Assembly: GCF_037975245.1 (NCBI RefSeq) | Contig: NC_092575.1 | Span: forward strand, 11,504,501 to 11,568,500 | Direction of reading: 5' to 3' | Length of the DNA: 64,000 bases | Source: Apostichopus japonicus | Lineage: Eukaryota; Echinodermata; Holothuroidea; Aspidochirotida; Stichopodidae | In this document: one piece after another, positions 12,229-25,800 of the stretch | How the letters are laid out: each line of letters opens with the position of its first letter | Position numbering within the stretch: the stretch's first letter is position 1 | Notes under the pieces: generated by a model | What the model saw: only the letters and a program-made list of their open reading frames with translations | The model's database searches: none | What the model was told of the DNA's origin: nothing | Made by a program: the position numbers and the translations under genes

Positions 12229-13530
12229 GTACCCCCACACACTATACTGTTTACCAAGATTTATGTAGGTTGGCTAGTTTCTTGTCTGAGATAAGATGTA
12301 AAGGCTGAAAAATATTAATTCAAAGACTTGTTTTCAATAAAAAACACATATTCAAGTTCAGACATAGAAACTACCTTGAGTTGCCACTTCCAATATTCAC
12401 ATAAAAGGACTCCAAAGTTAAAACAATACTCCAATATAAAAATCAGTGCCCCCACACACTATACTGTAGATCAAGATTGATATAGGGTGTGCTGTTTCTT
12501 GTCTGAAATATGAGGTAAAAGTCTGTGGGAACAGGAACACTTTTAAAACTACATTACTACTGGATCTAATTTAAGGATACAATAACTTTTGCATATTGAA
12601 GGGTGCATCAAAGTATATACAAAGTTATCTCATGTACACATATCTTTGAATTCTTTCTGAAATTGTTTTTATCATATACCAGTACATTTGAGAGTTAATT
12701 TTGAAATTCATTGTATTCAAGCAATGCATGCATATTACAGAAACACACATGAGTATGAAATTGTCTTTATCATATACCAGTACATTTGAGAGTTATTTTT
12801 GAAATTCATTGTATTCAAGCAATGCATACATATTACAGAAACACACATTAGTATTAGAACCAGTCCCCCTATTGAGGTATGTGTGCAGACAGCTCACATT
12901 TTTAATCACTGACATGAATTTCTTATTTTGTCAAGATATCATGAAACCTATATAAACTGCATTACTACTGTGTCTATTTTAAAGGTACAATCATAATTTT
13001 GAATAATGAAGGGTGCATTAAAGTATATGCTAAGTTATCTCATCCCTTTTGGAAAACACTGATGGAATTCTGAAAAAGTAAACGGTGAGGTTACCTAGCT
13101 GGTCTTTTCAATGCGTGAGTAGGAAACTGGTCTTTAATTGGCATTACAACAAACTTGGTATACCTTGCAAAATACTGAAAAGTTAACATGTACACATATC
13201 TTTGACTTCTTTCTGAAATTGTTTTTATCATATACCAGTTCATTTGAGAGTTATGTTTGAAATTCATTGTATTGAAGCAATGCATGTATATTACAGAAAC
13301 ACACATTAGTATTAGAACCAGTTACACTGTTGAGTAATGTGTGCAGGGTGCATCAAAGTATATACAAAGTTATCTCATCCACTATTGGAAAACACTGATG
13401 GAAATTCGGAAAAAGAAAACGTTGAGGGTACCTAGCTAGTCTTTTCAATGCGTGAGTAGGAAACTGGTCTTAAATTGGCATTACACAAACTTGGTATACC
13501 TTGCAAAATACTGAAAAGTTAAGGTCAATA
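12229..13530. repeat. Degenerate direct repeats, no gene
   Basis: Non-coding spacer made of diverged duplications. CCCCCACACACTATACTGT starts units at 12,229 and 12,446. A ~95-bp module (ATCATATACCAGTACATTTG through CAGAAACACACAT) occurs at ~12,662, 12,757 and 13,220, the first two in tandem. GGGTGCATCAAAGTATAT and its variant recur at ~12,600, 13,010 and 13,346. TCTTTTCAATGCGTGAGTAG recurs at ~13,103 and 13,440. No ORF or splice pattern suggests a gene. Confidence 0.75.
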
Positions 13531-13766
13531 CTTGGGAAAACATGGGATGAGGTGGTCTATATCAGTGAGCTAAATGCGCGGCTAATTCCATGCTATCTTT
13601 GAATTATACTCTTTGAATTATAGTTGCACATATCTCATAAATGGGCGTAGGAATGATTTGTGTGCACCCTACTTGGCTTAAGTGAGCAGTAATAATTGCA
13701 TTTGTGAAGATCGATGCTGTCATAGTGACTAAAACAGTCCATTTGAGTGCATTCAGGGTAGGTGTA

Positions 13767-14916
13767 CAGAGCTCCCAACTGACCCTCATTTCGCGGGTTG
13801 GACCCGCATTCTAACACCCAAACCCGCTGACCCGCGCAAGCGTCCGAAAAACCTGCATTGTCATTGTCAAGTATACAAAAAAAAATGCATCAAATTTTGA
13901 CTTAGCAACCATCATTTCTTTAGCATTTAGCATAATGGTTACATCTCTATGTTCCGACGTCTCTAGGTTCCGACGTCTCTATGTTCCGACATCTCTATGT
14001 TCCGACGTCTCTATGTTCCGACAATTTTTTTGGACTCTAATTTTTTTTACCCAAATTTTTTCGGACTCAATTTTTTTGGACCAAAATTGTTGACCAACAT
14101 GTTTTCGGACCAACTTTTTTCGGACCAAAATTATTTTAGACCAACATATTTTTATGACCAATTTTTTTTGGACCAAAATTTTTGACACCAACATGTTTTC
14201 GGACCAACTTTTTTCAGACCAAAATTTTTTTTGACCAAACTGATTTTGGTCCCAAAAAATTTGAGTACAAACAATTAAATTTCGGGTCACAAGCAATTTT
14301 CGGTCACAAGCACTATTTGGGTCATAACAAACTTTGGGCCTTTTTTTCCTGAAAAAAATTTGGTGCGTCCAAAAATTTGTGTCCCCAAAAAGGTAGGACA
14401 GAAAAAATGTTGGTCCAAAAAAATTGAGTCCCCCCCAAAAAAATTGGGTCCCAAAAAATTTGGGGCCCAAAAAATTAAGTCCCCCAAAAAATTTGGTCCG
14501 AAAAATGGGGGACCAAAAATATTGAGTCTCCAAAAAAAAATTGGGTCCGAAAAAATTTGGGTCAAAAAAATTAGAGTCCAAACAATTTGTCGGAACATAG
14601 AGACGTCGGAACATAGGGATGTCACCAGCATAATAGAGTATAAAACCTCCTTTACAGCATCATTTGAACCACAAATTAGCCTATATTTCTTTTCATTGGG
14701 GTGAGCAGCGAACATTTTCATGCCATGGGAAGAATGAATTATCCCCTACTATTCAATTTATTGATGTTACACACAAAAAAAATGCATATTTCTCAGAAAA
14801 TATTGGGTGACAAAAGAATTCAAAAGGGGGGACACCCCCTCCCCTTATAACCCTCCCCCAGAACGGCGATTCATGGCATGGACCCGCATTTGCCTTCTCA
14901 AGAGTTGGGAGCTATG
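13767..14916. mobile_element. TIR element (AGCTCCCAACT ends), host of a nested foldback
   Basis: Left end CAGAGCTCCCAACT and right end AGTTGGGAGCTATG are inverted. The flanks share GGTGTA (13,761-13,766 and 14,917-14,922), a possible 6-bp target duplication. A second internal inverted match is GGACCCGCATT, direct at 13,800 and 14,880. No transposase is visible. Without the nested 690-bp element the body would be ~450 bp, a MITE. The superfamily is not assigned. Confidence 0.65.
13937..14626. mobile_element. Foldback element, 8-bp target duplication
   Basis: A 690-bp near-palindromic element flanked by AGCATAAT at 13,929-13,936 and 14,627-14,634. The ends match in inverted orientation: GGTTACATCTCTATGTTCCG on the left against the complement of CGGAACATAGGGATGTCACC on the right. 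The outer arm contains a ~16-bp tandem unit (GTTCCGACGTCTCTAT, five copies on the left and two on the right). The inner arms are A/T-rich repeats of the type GGACCAAAATTTTT whose right-hand counterpart is the reverse complement. Long ORFs on both strands here come from this repetitiveness and are not genes. Confidence 0.85.
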
Positions 14917-14922
14917 GGTGTA

Positions 14923-16220
14923 TGTCTTCGAACACAAATAGGTTTCTCTCCATGCCATATGTAGCACAGAGAACATATCCCTGTAGAATCTTTGCCCTCT
15001 TTCAGCTGATCACTTAACTGACCTCCAAGGTAATAACACCTCTGCATTAGTATGACCTTGGCCATACTCACAACACACTCAGTGACCATCAGCTACTTCA
15101 GGCCTTTTCATACAGTTTATATTCACACAGTGCAAACAATAACAATGTGTTAAGTCATCATATGCATGTGTATAGCCTATGCTTGCAGTGTGGCTATGTT
15201 GTAACAGGTGAACATGTATTGCAGGGATGAAATGTTGAAATTAAGTTAATGGACCATGAACATTTCATTTTGTTTAAATTTCCAAGGAATAGGGATTGTA
15301 GTAGCTCTAGGCCTATAGTCAACCAGCTTAGCTTTGAGCAGAAGCAAAAAATGCAGGATTAACACATTTTTTTTATAAGTTTTAGCTGGTGAATGTGCCA
15401 AGCAAGTCTGTAGCAACTTCCCAGGCTAAGCAAACTGTATGTAATTATGTACTAAGCAAACTAGACATAGTATGGGAGCCTCTATGACCATATTGTGTGT
15501 TATACCAGTTAAGCAAGCTTTATCCTGTAGTTTGTCACCTCAACTTCAGTTGTCGGGTTTGGACCCCAGATTTCCCTGAAAGACCCCCAATACAGGTGAC
15601 ACCTTATCTTGCACATGGACCAAACTGTGGCAAAAGGAAGTTATAAGAAGAGAAAAAGTTGCAATGTTCCTTGTCTGGAAGGGGCTGTTTAGTCACCACG
15701 CAGCTGATTCAGTTAGTTCAGTTACAGTAGTTCAGACAAACCATTAACCAAAATGCCTGTTCATGAGATTACAAAAAAAAATGAATATAAAGGACAAGAG
15801 TATGGTTGAATAGGTTTCATCATCAGGTTCCTTTCCCCCTTCCCTCTCATCATACATTGTACATTATTGAAACTTGGTCATAAGGAGCTGCTACTAGTGG
15901 GTCTTATGCAGCCTTGAGTGACCAAATCCACTTTTCACATCACATCACATTATCAGTGAGCTACTTTGGCTTCTACTGTACTATTTATCATACCCCTAAC
16001 CTATCTGTCTCTCAAGCTAACCTCAGAAACCAAAGCCTGGCAGTCATCTTACAGTAAAACTATAGGCTTTGGGTACATACATAGTCCATTTACAATTCAC
16101 TATACTCTCCTTGAAAATAAAAACAGCTGATGAAATATTTATGACCTCTGTTGTAAAGTATAACTGAGCTAGCTAGGTCTTTATGGTAGGCTCTCAGTAT
16201 CAAATCGTGGGCAATTGACA
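14923..16220. other. Spacer without recognisable gene
   Basis: About 1.3 kb of A/T-rich single-copy-looking DNA. I see no long ORF, convincing exon, RNA gene or repeat, apart from a short CACATCACATCACATTA run near 15,940. Confidence 0.6.
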
Positions 16221-16223
16221 TAC

Positions 16224-16267
16224 CAGGCGCGTATCCAGGAGGGGGGTGTGGGAGCACGCGCCCCCCA
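16224..16267. mobile_element. hAT-like transposon end, truncated
   Basis: CCAGGCGCGTATCCAGGAGG followed by GGGG-rich and GCGCCCCCC sequence resembles the CAGG-GCGTA-CCAGG termini of the hAT elements at 10,062 and 10,560. No partner end or target duplication is seen, so this is a remnant at best. Confidence 0.4.
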
Positions 16268-16270
16268 GGT

Positions 16271-16386
16271 AAGAAAAAGAAGAGAGAAAAAAAGAGAGAA
16301 GAAAAAAGGAAAAAAAAAGGGGGAAAAAGAGGAGGAAGGAAGGGAAAAGAAAAAGAAGAAAGAGAGAAAGGAGAAAAAGGAGGGAA
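16271..16386 (+). repeat. Uninterrupted 116-nt polypurine tract
   Basis: Every base from 16,271 to 16,386 is A or G. The complementary polypyrimidine strand gives a low-complexity minus-strand ORF that is not a gene. Such tracts can form intramolecular triplexes; that is an inference. Confidence 0.95.
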
Positions 16387-16565
16387 CAGAAGAAAAACCC
16401 CAAGACACCGGGAAGAGAAAGAGGAACAGTGACATAATTACAGCACTGATCCCTATTATATACACACGGTAGTCAGTGACAGATCGAGAAGGGGCGTCCG
16501 CCTCAGCCTACCCCTTATACCAACAACTCCATATTTGACGTTTCCATTTTCCTCTCTCACTAATG

Positions 16566-16655
<90 letters not shown>

Positions 16656-16656
16656 G
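16566..16656. repeat. (TA)n microsatellite
   Basis: About 90 bp of TA dinucleotides with a single TTTA interruption. It explains the tyrosine/isoleucine-repeat ORF in this area. Confidence 0.97.
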
Positions 16657-16767
16657 CTATATATAGTATATCATGGCGCGTGTGTATGTATGGACGCCTT
16701 AAACAATTGTAAATTTGTGTTATGAAACCAATTGTGGCTGGTCTTGAACTCGACTTAGTCGTCGGGC

Positions 16768-16825
16768 ATAGGCGTACGAGGCGGGGGGGGCAGGGGGGCA
16801 GACTGCCCCCCCCCCCAAATTTCCA
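16768..16825. mobile_element. G/C-hairpin transposon terminus, truncated
   Basis: CATAGGCGTACGAGGCGGGG, then a poly-G/poly-C inverted pair (GGGGGGCAGACTGCCCCCCC) and AAATTTCCAG. It has the form of a hAT-type end and lies ~70 bp from the start of array 2. No matching second end is visible. Confidence 0.4.
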
Positions 16826-19800
16826 GAGGACAAGAAATTCGGGCAAAAGTCCTGAAAAATTCGAGCAGTCTAAGAGGAGAAAAAAAATATATAGATAGTG
16901 TACAATCTGTTATTTTCAAGACATATCAACCTTTATATAGCAGGGATAAAAGCAAATTATGTTCAACAGGGCAGCCAAGTCACTTGGATCCACCCCCCCC
17001 CCCACCGAACCTCCATCCCATTCAACAAGGACGAATTCACATAAAATCCTATGCTTTCAAATATTTGATCTTAATGAGAGCTATAACCTGCTTTCCCAGT
17101 TGCTACCCCCTCCCCCCTCCCCTCCCCCTTTCTGCTCCACATGATGGTTCCACATATTGGTGGAGCCTGTAAAAGTTGTACAAGGTAATTTTCTACACTG
17201 ATGTATTTGAGTCTAAGCAGTTTACCAATTTGGGATGACATGGAAACCTTGAAATGGTGGAAACAAGATGGTCAAAAATTAATGGTAGATGTTCATTAAA
17301 TTCTCACATACATAATGGGACCCTAAAAGTTGAAAACAAAAATAAATTTACCTATCATTTAATGCACCTTAATCTATGCTGTTGGAAATGGTAAAAACAT
17401 CATTCTCAAATAATATGAGAAAACCTTAACAGTGTACAACCCTATTTTCTCTGAGATATATCAAATTGTATGAATGTAGCATATGCAACAGTGCATTTTC
17501 TCAATAGCGCTTTCCAATCATCTCCACCCCTCATTCCCACTCAACTAGTGGAATGATATGAAAACATTATTTAGACATAATATAACAATATTAGGGCATA
17601 ATGGAGGTCTAACCCTGTATACGGTACCTGATTCCATAGTAACCGACACCTTGAACTGCCCCATGCAATGAGCTAGATAGTGTGATAGTGTACAATATGT
17701 AATTTTCAAGACATATCAAACTTTATGTAGCAGGGATAAAAGCAAATTATGTTCAACAGGGCAGCCAAGTCACTTGGATCCATCCCCCCCCCCCACCGAC
17801 CCTCCATCCCATTCAACAAGGATGAATTCACATAAAATCCTATGCTCTAAAATATTTGATCCTAATGAGAGCTCTAACCTGCTTTCCCAGTTGCTACCCC
17901 CTCCCCTCCCCTCCCCCCTATCTGCTCCACATGATGGTTCTACATATTGGTGGTGAATGTAAAAGTTGGAGAAAGTAATTTTTTACACTGATATATTTGA
18001 GATTGAGCAGTTTCCCAATTTGGGATGGCATGGAAACCTTGAAATGGTGGAAACAAGATGGTCAAAAACTAATGGTAGATGTTCATTAAATTCTCACATA
18101 CATAAATGGGACCCTAAAAGTTGAAAACAAACATAAAATTAACTATCATTTAATATACCTTAATCTATGCTGTTGGAAATGCTACAAAAATCTTCCTCAA
18201 ACAATAGGAGAAAACCCTAACAGTGTACAACCCTATTTTCTCTGAGATATATCAAATTGTATGAATGTAGCATATGCAACAGTGTATTTTCTCAATAGCG
18301 CTTTCCAATCATCTCCACCCCTCATTCCCACTCAACTAGTGGAATGATATGAAAACATAATTTAGACATAATATAACAATATTAGGGCATTATGGAGGTC
18401 TAACCCTGTATACGGTACCTGATTCCATAGTAACCGACACCAACTGCCCCATGCAATGAGCTAGATAGTGTACAATCTGTAATTTTCAAGACATATCAAA
18501 CTTTATTTAGCAGGGATAAAAGCAAATAGTCTCCTGCCAAGCCCCTTGGACCCACCCCCTCCCCACCCTCCATCCCATTCAACAAGGATGAATACACATA
18601 AAATCCTATGCTTTCAAATATTTGATATTAATGAGATCTCAAACCTATGTACCTGCATTCCCAGTTGCCCTCTACAGCAACCCCCACCCCCCCCCGCACC
18701 CCTAACTGCACCACATGATGGATCCACATATGGGTGGAACTTGTAAAAGTTGTACAAGGTAATTTTCTACACTGATGTATTTGAGTCTAAGCAGTTTACC
18801 AATTTGGAATGACATCGAAACTTTGAAACGGTGGAAATAAGATGGTCAAAAATTAATATTAGACTTCATTAAATTTTCACACACATTATGGGGACCCTAA
18901 GAGTTGAAAAAAAAAATTCTACTTTACATTTAATATACATCACTTTAATCTATGCTGTTGGAAATGGTAAAAAAATCTTTCTGGAACAATATGAGAAAAC
19001 CACAATAGTGTACAACCATATTTCTCTGAGATATATCAAATTGTATGAATGTAGCATATGCAACAGTGCATTTTCTCAATAGCGCTTTCCAATCATCTCC
19101 ACCCCTCATTCCCACTCAACTAGTGGAATGATATGAAAACATTATTTAGACATAATATAACAATATTAGGGCATAATGGAGGTCTAACCCTGTATACGGT
19201 ACCTGATTCCATAGTAACCGACACCTTGAACTGCCCCATGCAATGAGCTAGATAGTGTACAATCTGTAATTTTCAAGACATATCAAACTTTATGTAGCAG
19301 GGATAAAAGCAAATTATGTCCAAGAGGGCAGCCAAGTCACTTGGATCCACCCCCCCCCCCCCACCGAACCTCCATCCCATTCAACAAGGACGAATTCACA
19401 TAAAATCCTATGCTTTCAAATATTTGATCTTAATGAGAGTTATAACCTGCTTTCCCAGTTGCTACCCCCCCCCCTCCCCTCCCCCTTTCTGCTCCACATG
19501 ATGGTTCCACATATTGGTGGAGCCTGTAAAAGTTGTACAAGGTAATTTTCTACACTGATGTATTTGAGTCTAAGCAGTTTACCAATTTGGGATGACATGG
19601 AAACCTTGAAATGGTGGAAATAAGATTGTCAAAAATTAATGGTAGATGTTCATTAAATTCTCACATACATAATGGGACCCTAAAAGTTGAAAACAAAAAT
19701 AAATTTACCTATCATTTAATGCACCTTAATCTATGCTGTTGGAAATGGTAAAAAGATCTGTCTCAAATAATATGAGAAAACCTTAACAGTGTACAACCCT

Positions 19801-22800
19801 ATTTTCTCTGAGATATATCAAATTGTATGAATGTAGCATATGCAACAGTGTATTTTCTCAATAGCGCTTTCCTATCATCTCCACCCCTCATTCCCACTCA
19901 ACTAGTGGAATGATATGAAAACATTATTTAGACATAATATCACAATATTAGGGCATTATGGAGGTTTAACCCTGTATACGGTACCTGATTCCATAGTAAC
20001 CGACACCAACTGCCCCATGCAATGAGCTAGATAGTGGGATAGTGTACAATCTGTAATTTTCAAGACATATCAAACTTTATGTAGCAGGGATAAAAGCAAA
20101 TTATGTCCAAGAGGGCAGCCAAGTCACTTGGATCCACCCCCCCCCACCGAACCTCCATCCCATTCAACAAGGACGAATTCACATAAAATCCTATGCTTTC
20201 AAATATTTGATCCTAATGAGAGCTATAACCTGCTTTCCCAGTTGCTACCCCCTCCCCTCTCCCCTCCCCCTTTCTGCTCCACATGATGGTTCCACATATT
20301 GGTGGAGCCTGTAAAAGTTGTACAAGGTAATTTTCTACACTGATGTATTTGAGTCTAAGCAGTTTACCAATTTGGGATGACATGGAAACCTTGAAATGGT
20401 GGAAACAAGATGGTCAAAAATTAATGGTAGATGTTCATTAAATTCTCACATACATAATGGGACCCTAAAAGTTGAAAACAAAAATAAATTTACCTATCAT
20501 TTAATGCACCTTAATCTATGCTGTTGGAAATGGTAAAAACATCATTCTCAAATAATATGAGAAAACCTTAACAGTGTACAACCCTATTTTCTCTGAGATA
20601 TATCAAATTGTATGAATGTAGCATATGCAACAGTGTATTTTCTCAATAGCGCTTTCCAATCATCTCCACCCCTCATTCCCACTCAACTAGTGGAATGATA
20701 TGAAAACATTATTTAGACATAATATAACAATATTAGGGCATAATGGAGGTCTAACCCTGTATACGGTACCTGATTCCATAGTAACCGACACCTTGAACTG
20801 CCCCATGCAATGAGCTAGATAGTGTGATAGTGTACAATCTGTAATTTTCAAGACATATCAAACTTTATGTAGCAGGGATAAAAGCAAATTATGTTCAACA
20901 GGGCAGCCAAGTCACTTGGATCCATCCCCCCCCCCCCCCACCGACCCTCCATCCCATTCAACAAGGATGAATTCACATAAAATCCTATGCTCTAAAATAT
21001 TTGATCCTAATGAGAGCTCTAACCTGCTTTCCCAGTTGCTACCCCCCTCCCCCCCCCCCTCGCCCCTATCTGCTCCACATGATGGTTCTACATATTGGTG
21101 GTGAATGTAAAAGTTGGAGAAAGTAATTTTTTACACTGATATATTTGAGATTGAGCAGTTTCCCAATTTGGGATGGCATGGAAACCTTGAAATGGTGGAA
21201 ATAAGATGGTCAAAAACTAATGGTAGATGTTCATTAAATTCTCACATACATAAATGGGACCCTAAAAGTTGAAAACAAACATAAAATTAACTATCATTTA
21301 ATATACCTTAATCTATGCTGTTGGAAATGCTAAAAAAATCTTCCTCAAACAATAGGAGAAAACCCTAACAGTGTACAACCCTATTTTCTCTGAGATATAT
21401 CAAATTGTATGAATGTAGCATATGCAACAGTGTATTTTCTCAATAGCGCTTTCCAATCATCTCCACCCCTCATTTCCACTCAACTAGTGGAATGATATGA
21501 AAACATAATTTAGACATAATATCACAATATTAGGGCATTATGGAGGTCTAACCCTGTATACGGTACCTGATTCCATAGTAACCGACACCAACTGCCCCAT
21601 GCAATGAGCTAGATAGTGGGATAGTGTACAATCTGTAATTTTCAAGACATATCAAACTTTATGTAGCAGGGATAAAAGCAAATTATGTCCAAGAGGGCAG
21701 CCAAGTCACTTGGATCCACCCCCCCCCCCACCGAACCTCCATCCCATTCAACAAGGACGAATTCACATAAAATCCTATGCTTTCAAATATTTGATCCTAA
21801 TGAGAGCTATAACCTGCTTTCCCAGTTGCTACCCCATCCCCCCTCCCCTCCCCCTTTCTGCTCCACATGATGGTTCCACATATTGGTGGAGCCTGTAAAA
21901 GTTGTACAAGGTAATTTTCTACACTGATGTATTTGAGTCTAAGCAGTTTACCAATTTGGGATGACATGGAAACCTTGAAATGGTGGAAACAAGATGGTCA
22001 AAAATTAATGGTAGATGTTCATTAAATTCTCACATACATAATGGGACCCTAAAAGTTGAAAACAAAAATAAATTTACCTATCATTTAATGCACCTTAATC
22101 TATGCTGTTGGAAATGGTAAAAACATCATTCTCAAATAATATGAGAAAACCTTAACAGTGTACAACCCTATTTTCTCTGAGATATATCAAATTGTATGAA
22201 TGTAGCATATGCAACAGTGTATTTTCTCAATAGCGCTTTCCAATCATCTCCACCCCTCATTCCCACTCAACTAGTGGAATGATATGAAAACATTATTTAG
22301 ACATAATATAACAATATTAGGGCATAATGGAGGTCTAACCCTGTATACGGTACCTGATTCCATAGTAACCGACACCTTGAACTGCCCCATGCAATGAGCT
22401 AGATAGTGTGATAGTGTACAATATGTAATTTTCAAGACATATCAAACTTTATGTAGCAGGGATAAAAGCAAATTATGTTCAACAGGGCAGCCAAGTCACT
22501 TGGATCCATCCCCCCCCCCCCCACCGACCCTCCATCCCATTCAACAAGGATGAATTCACATAAAATCCTATGCTCTAAAATATTTGATCCTAATGAGAGC
22601 TCTAACCTGCTTTCCCAGTTGCTACCCCCTCCCCTCCCCTCCCCCCTATCTGCTCCACATGATGGTTCTACATATTGGTGGTGAATGTAAAAGTTGTACA
22701 AGGTAATTTTCTACACTGATGTATTTGAGTCTAAGCAGTTTACCAATTTGGGATGACATGGAAACCTTGAAATGGTGGAAACAAGATGGTCAAAAATTAA

Positions 22801-25800
22801 TGGTAGATGTTCATTAAATTCTCACATACATAATGGGACCCTAAAAGTTGAAAACAAAAATAAATTTACCTATCATTTAATGCACCTTAATCTATGCTGT
22901 TGGAAATGGTAAAAACATCATTCTCAAATAATATGAGAAAACCTTAACAGTGTACAACCCTATTTTCTCTGAGATATATCAAATTGTATGAATGTAGCAT
23001 ATGCAACAGTGCATTTTCTCAATAGCGCTTTCCAATCATCTCCACCCCTCATTCCCACTCAACTAGTGGAATGATATGAAAACATTATTTAGACATAATA
23101 TAACAATATTAGGGCATAATGGAGGTCTAACCCTGTATACGGTACCTGATTCCATAGTAACCGACACCTTGAACTGCCCCATGCAATGAGCTAGATAGTG
23201 TGATAGTGTACAATATGTAATTTTCAAGACATATCAAACTTTATGTAGCAGGGATAAAAGCAAATTATGTCCAAGAGGGCAGCCAAGTCACTTGGATCCA
23301 CCCCCCCCCCCCACCGAACCTCCATCCCATTCAACAAGGACGAATTCACATAAAATCCTATGCTTTCAAATATTTGATCCTAATGAGAGCTATAACCTGC
23401 TTTCCCAGTTGCTACCCCCCTCCCCCCTCCCCTCCCCCTTTCTGCTCCACATGATGGTTCCACATATTGGTGGAGCCTGTAAAAGTTGTACAAGGTAATT
23501 TTCTACACTGATGTATTTGAGTCTAAGCAGTTTACCAATTTGGGATGACATGGAAACCTTGAAATGGTGGAAACAAGATGGTCAAAAATTAATTGTAGAT
23601 GTTCATTAAATTCTCACATACATAATGGGACCCTAAAAGTTGAAAACAAAAATAAATTTACCTATCATTTAATGCACCTTAATCTATGCTGTTGGAAATG
23701 GTAAAAACATCATTCTCAAATAATATGAGAAAAGCTTAACAGTGTACAACCCTATTTTCTCTGAGATATATCAAATTGTATGAATGTAGCATATGCAACA
23801 GTGCATTTTCTCAATAGCGCTTTCCAATCATCTCCACCCCTCATTCCCACTCAACTAGTGGAATGATATGAAAACATTATTTAGACATAATATAACAATA
23901 TTAGGGCATAATGGAGGTCTAACCCTGTATACGGTACCTGATTCCATAGTAACCGACACCTTGAACTGCCCCATGCAATGAGCTAGATAGTGTGATAGTG
24001 TACAATATGTAATTTTCAAGACATATCAAACTTTATGTAGCAGGGATAAAAGCAAATTATGTTCAACAGGGCAGCCAAGTCACTTGGATCCATCCCCCCC
24101 CCCCCACCGACCCTCCATCCCATTCAACAAGGATGAATTCACATAAAATCCTATGCTCTAAAATATTTGATCCTAATGAGAGCTCTAACCTGCTTTCCCA
24201 GTTGCTACCCCCTCCCCTCCCCTCCCCCCTATCTGCTCCACATGATGGTTCTACATATTGGTGGTGAATGTAAAAGTTGGAGAAAGTAATTTTTTACACT
24301 GATATATTTGAGATTGAGCAGTTTCCCAATTTGGGATGGCATGGAAACCTTGAAATGGTGGAAACAAGATGGTCAAAAACTAATGGTAGATGTTCATTAA
24401 ATTCTCACATACATAAATGGGACCCTAAAAGTTGAAAACAAACATAAAATTAACTATCATTTAATATACCTTAATCTATGCTGTTGGAAATGCTAAAAAA
24501 ATCTTCCTCAAACAATAGGAGAAAACCCTAACAGTGTACAACCCTATTTTCTCTGAGATATATCAAATTGTATGAATGTAGCATATGCAACAGTGTATTT
24601 TCTCAATAGCGCTTTCCAATCATCTCCACCCCTCATTCCCACTCAACTAGTGGAATGATATGAAAACATAATTTAGACATAATATCACAATATTAGGGCA
24701 TTATGGAGGTCTAACCCTGTATACGGTACCTGATTCCATAGTAACCGACACCAACTGCCCCATGCAATGAGCTAGATAGTGTACAATCTGTAATTTTCAA
24801 GACATATCAAACTTTATTTAGCAGGGATAAAAGCAAATAGTCTCCTGCCAAGCCCCTTGGACCCACCCCCTCCCCACCCTCCATCCCATTCAACAAGGAT
24901 GAATACACATAAAATCCTATGATTTCAAATATTTGATATTAATGAGATCTCAAACATATGTACCTGCATTCCCAGTTGCCCTCTACAGCAACCCCCGCAC
25001 CCCTAACTGCACCACATGATGGATCCACATATGGGTGGAACTTGTAAAAGTTGTACAAGGTAATTTTCTACACTGATGTATTTGAGTCTAAGCAGTTTAC
25101 CAATTTGGAATGACATCGAAACTTTGAAACGGTGGAAATAAGATGGTCAAAAATTAATATTAGACTTCATTAAATTCTCACACACATTATGGGGACCCTA
25201 AGAGTTGAAAAAAAGAAATTCTACTTTACATGTAATATACATCACTTTAATCTATGCTGTTGGAAATGGTAAAAAAATCTTTCTGGAACAATATGAGAAA
25301 ACCACAACAGTGTACAACCATATTTCTCTGAGATATATCAAATTGTATGAATGTAGCATATGCAACAGTGTATTTTCTCAATAGGGCTTTCCAATCATCT
25401 CCACCCCTCATTCCCACTCAACTAGTGGAATGATATGAAAACATTATTTAGACATAATATCACAATATTAGGGCATAATGGAGGTCTAACCCTGTATACG
25501 GTACCTGATTCCATAGTAACCGACACCTTGAACTTCCCCATGCAATGAGCTAGATAGTGTACAATCTGTTATTTTCAAGACATATCAACCTTTATATAGC
25601 AGGGATAAAAGCAAATTATGTTCAACAGGGCAGCCAAGTCACTTGGATCCATCCCCCCCCCCCCCACCGACCCTCCATCCCATTCAACAAGGATGAATTC
25701 ACATAAAATCCTATGCTCTAAAATATTTGATCCTAATGAGAGCTCTAACCTGCTTTCCCAGTTGCTACCCCCCTCCCCTCCCCTCCCCCCTATCTGCTCC

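Noticed and set aside
13979-14721. 211- and 144-codon minus-strand ORFs and a 114-codon plus-strand ORF rich in F, G, N or K, S, P
   Set aside because: They are the A/T-rich repeat arms of the foldback element and are open on both strands.
16181-16846. Low-complexity ORFs of F/S/L, K/E and I/Y
   Set aside because: Products of the polypurine tract and the TA microsatellite.
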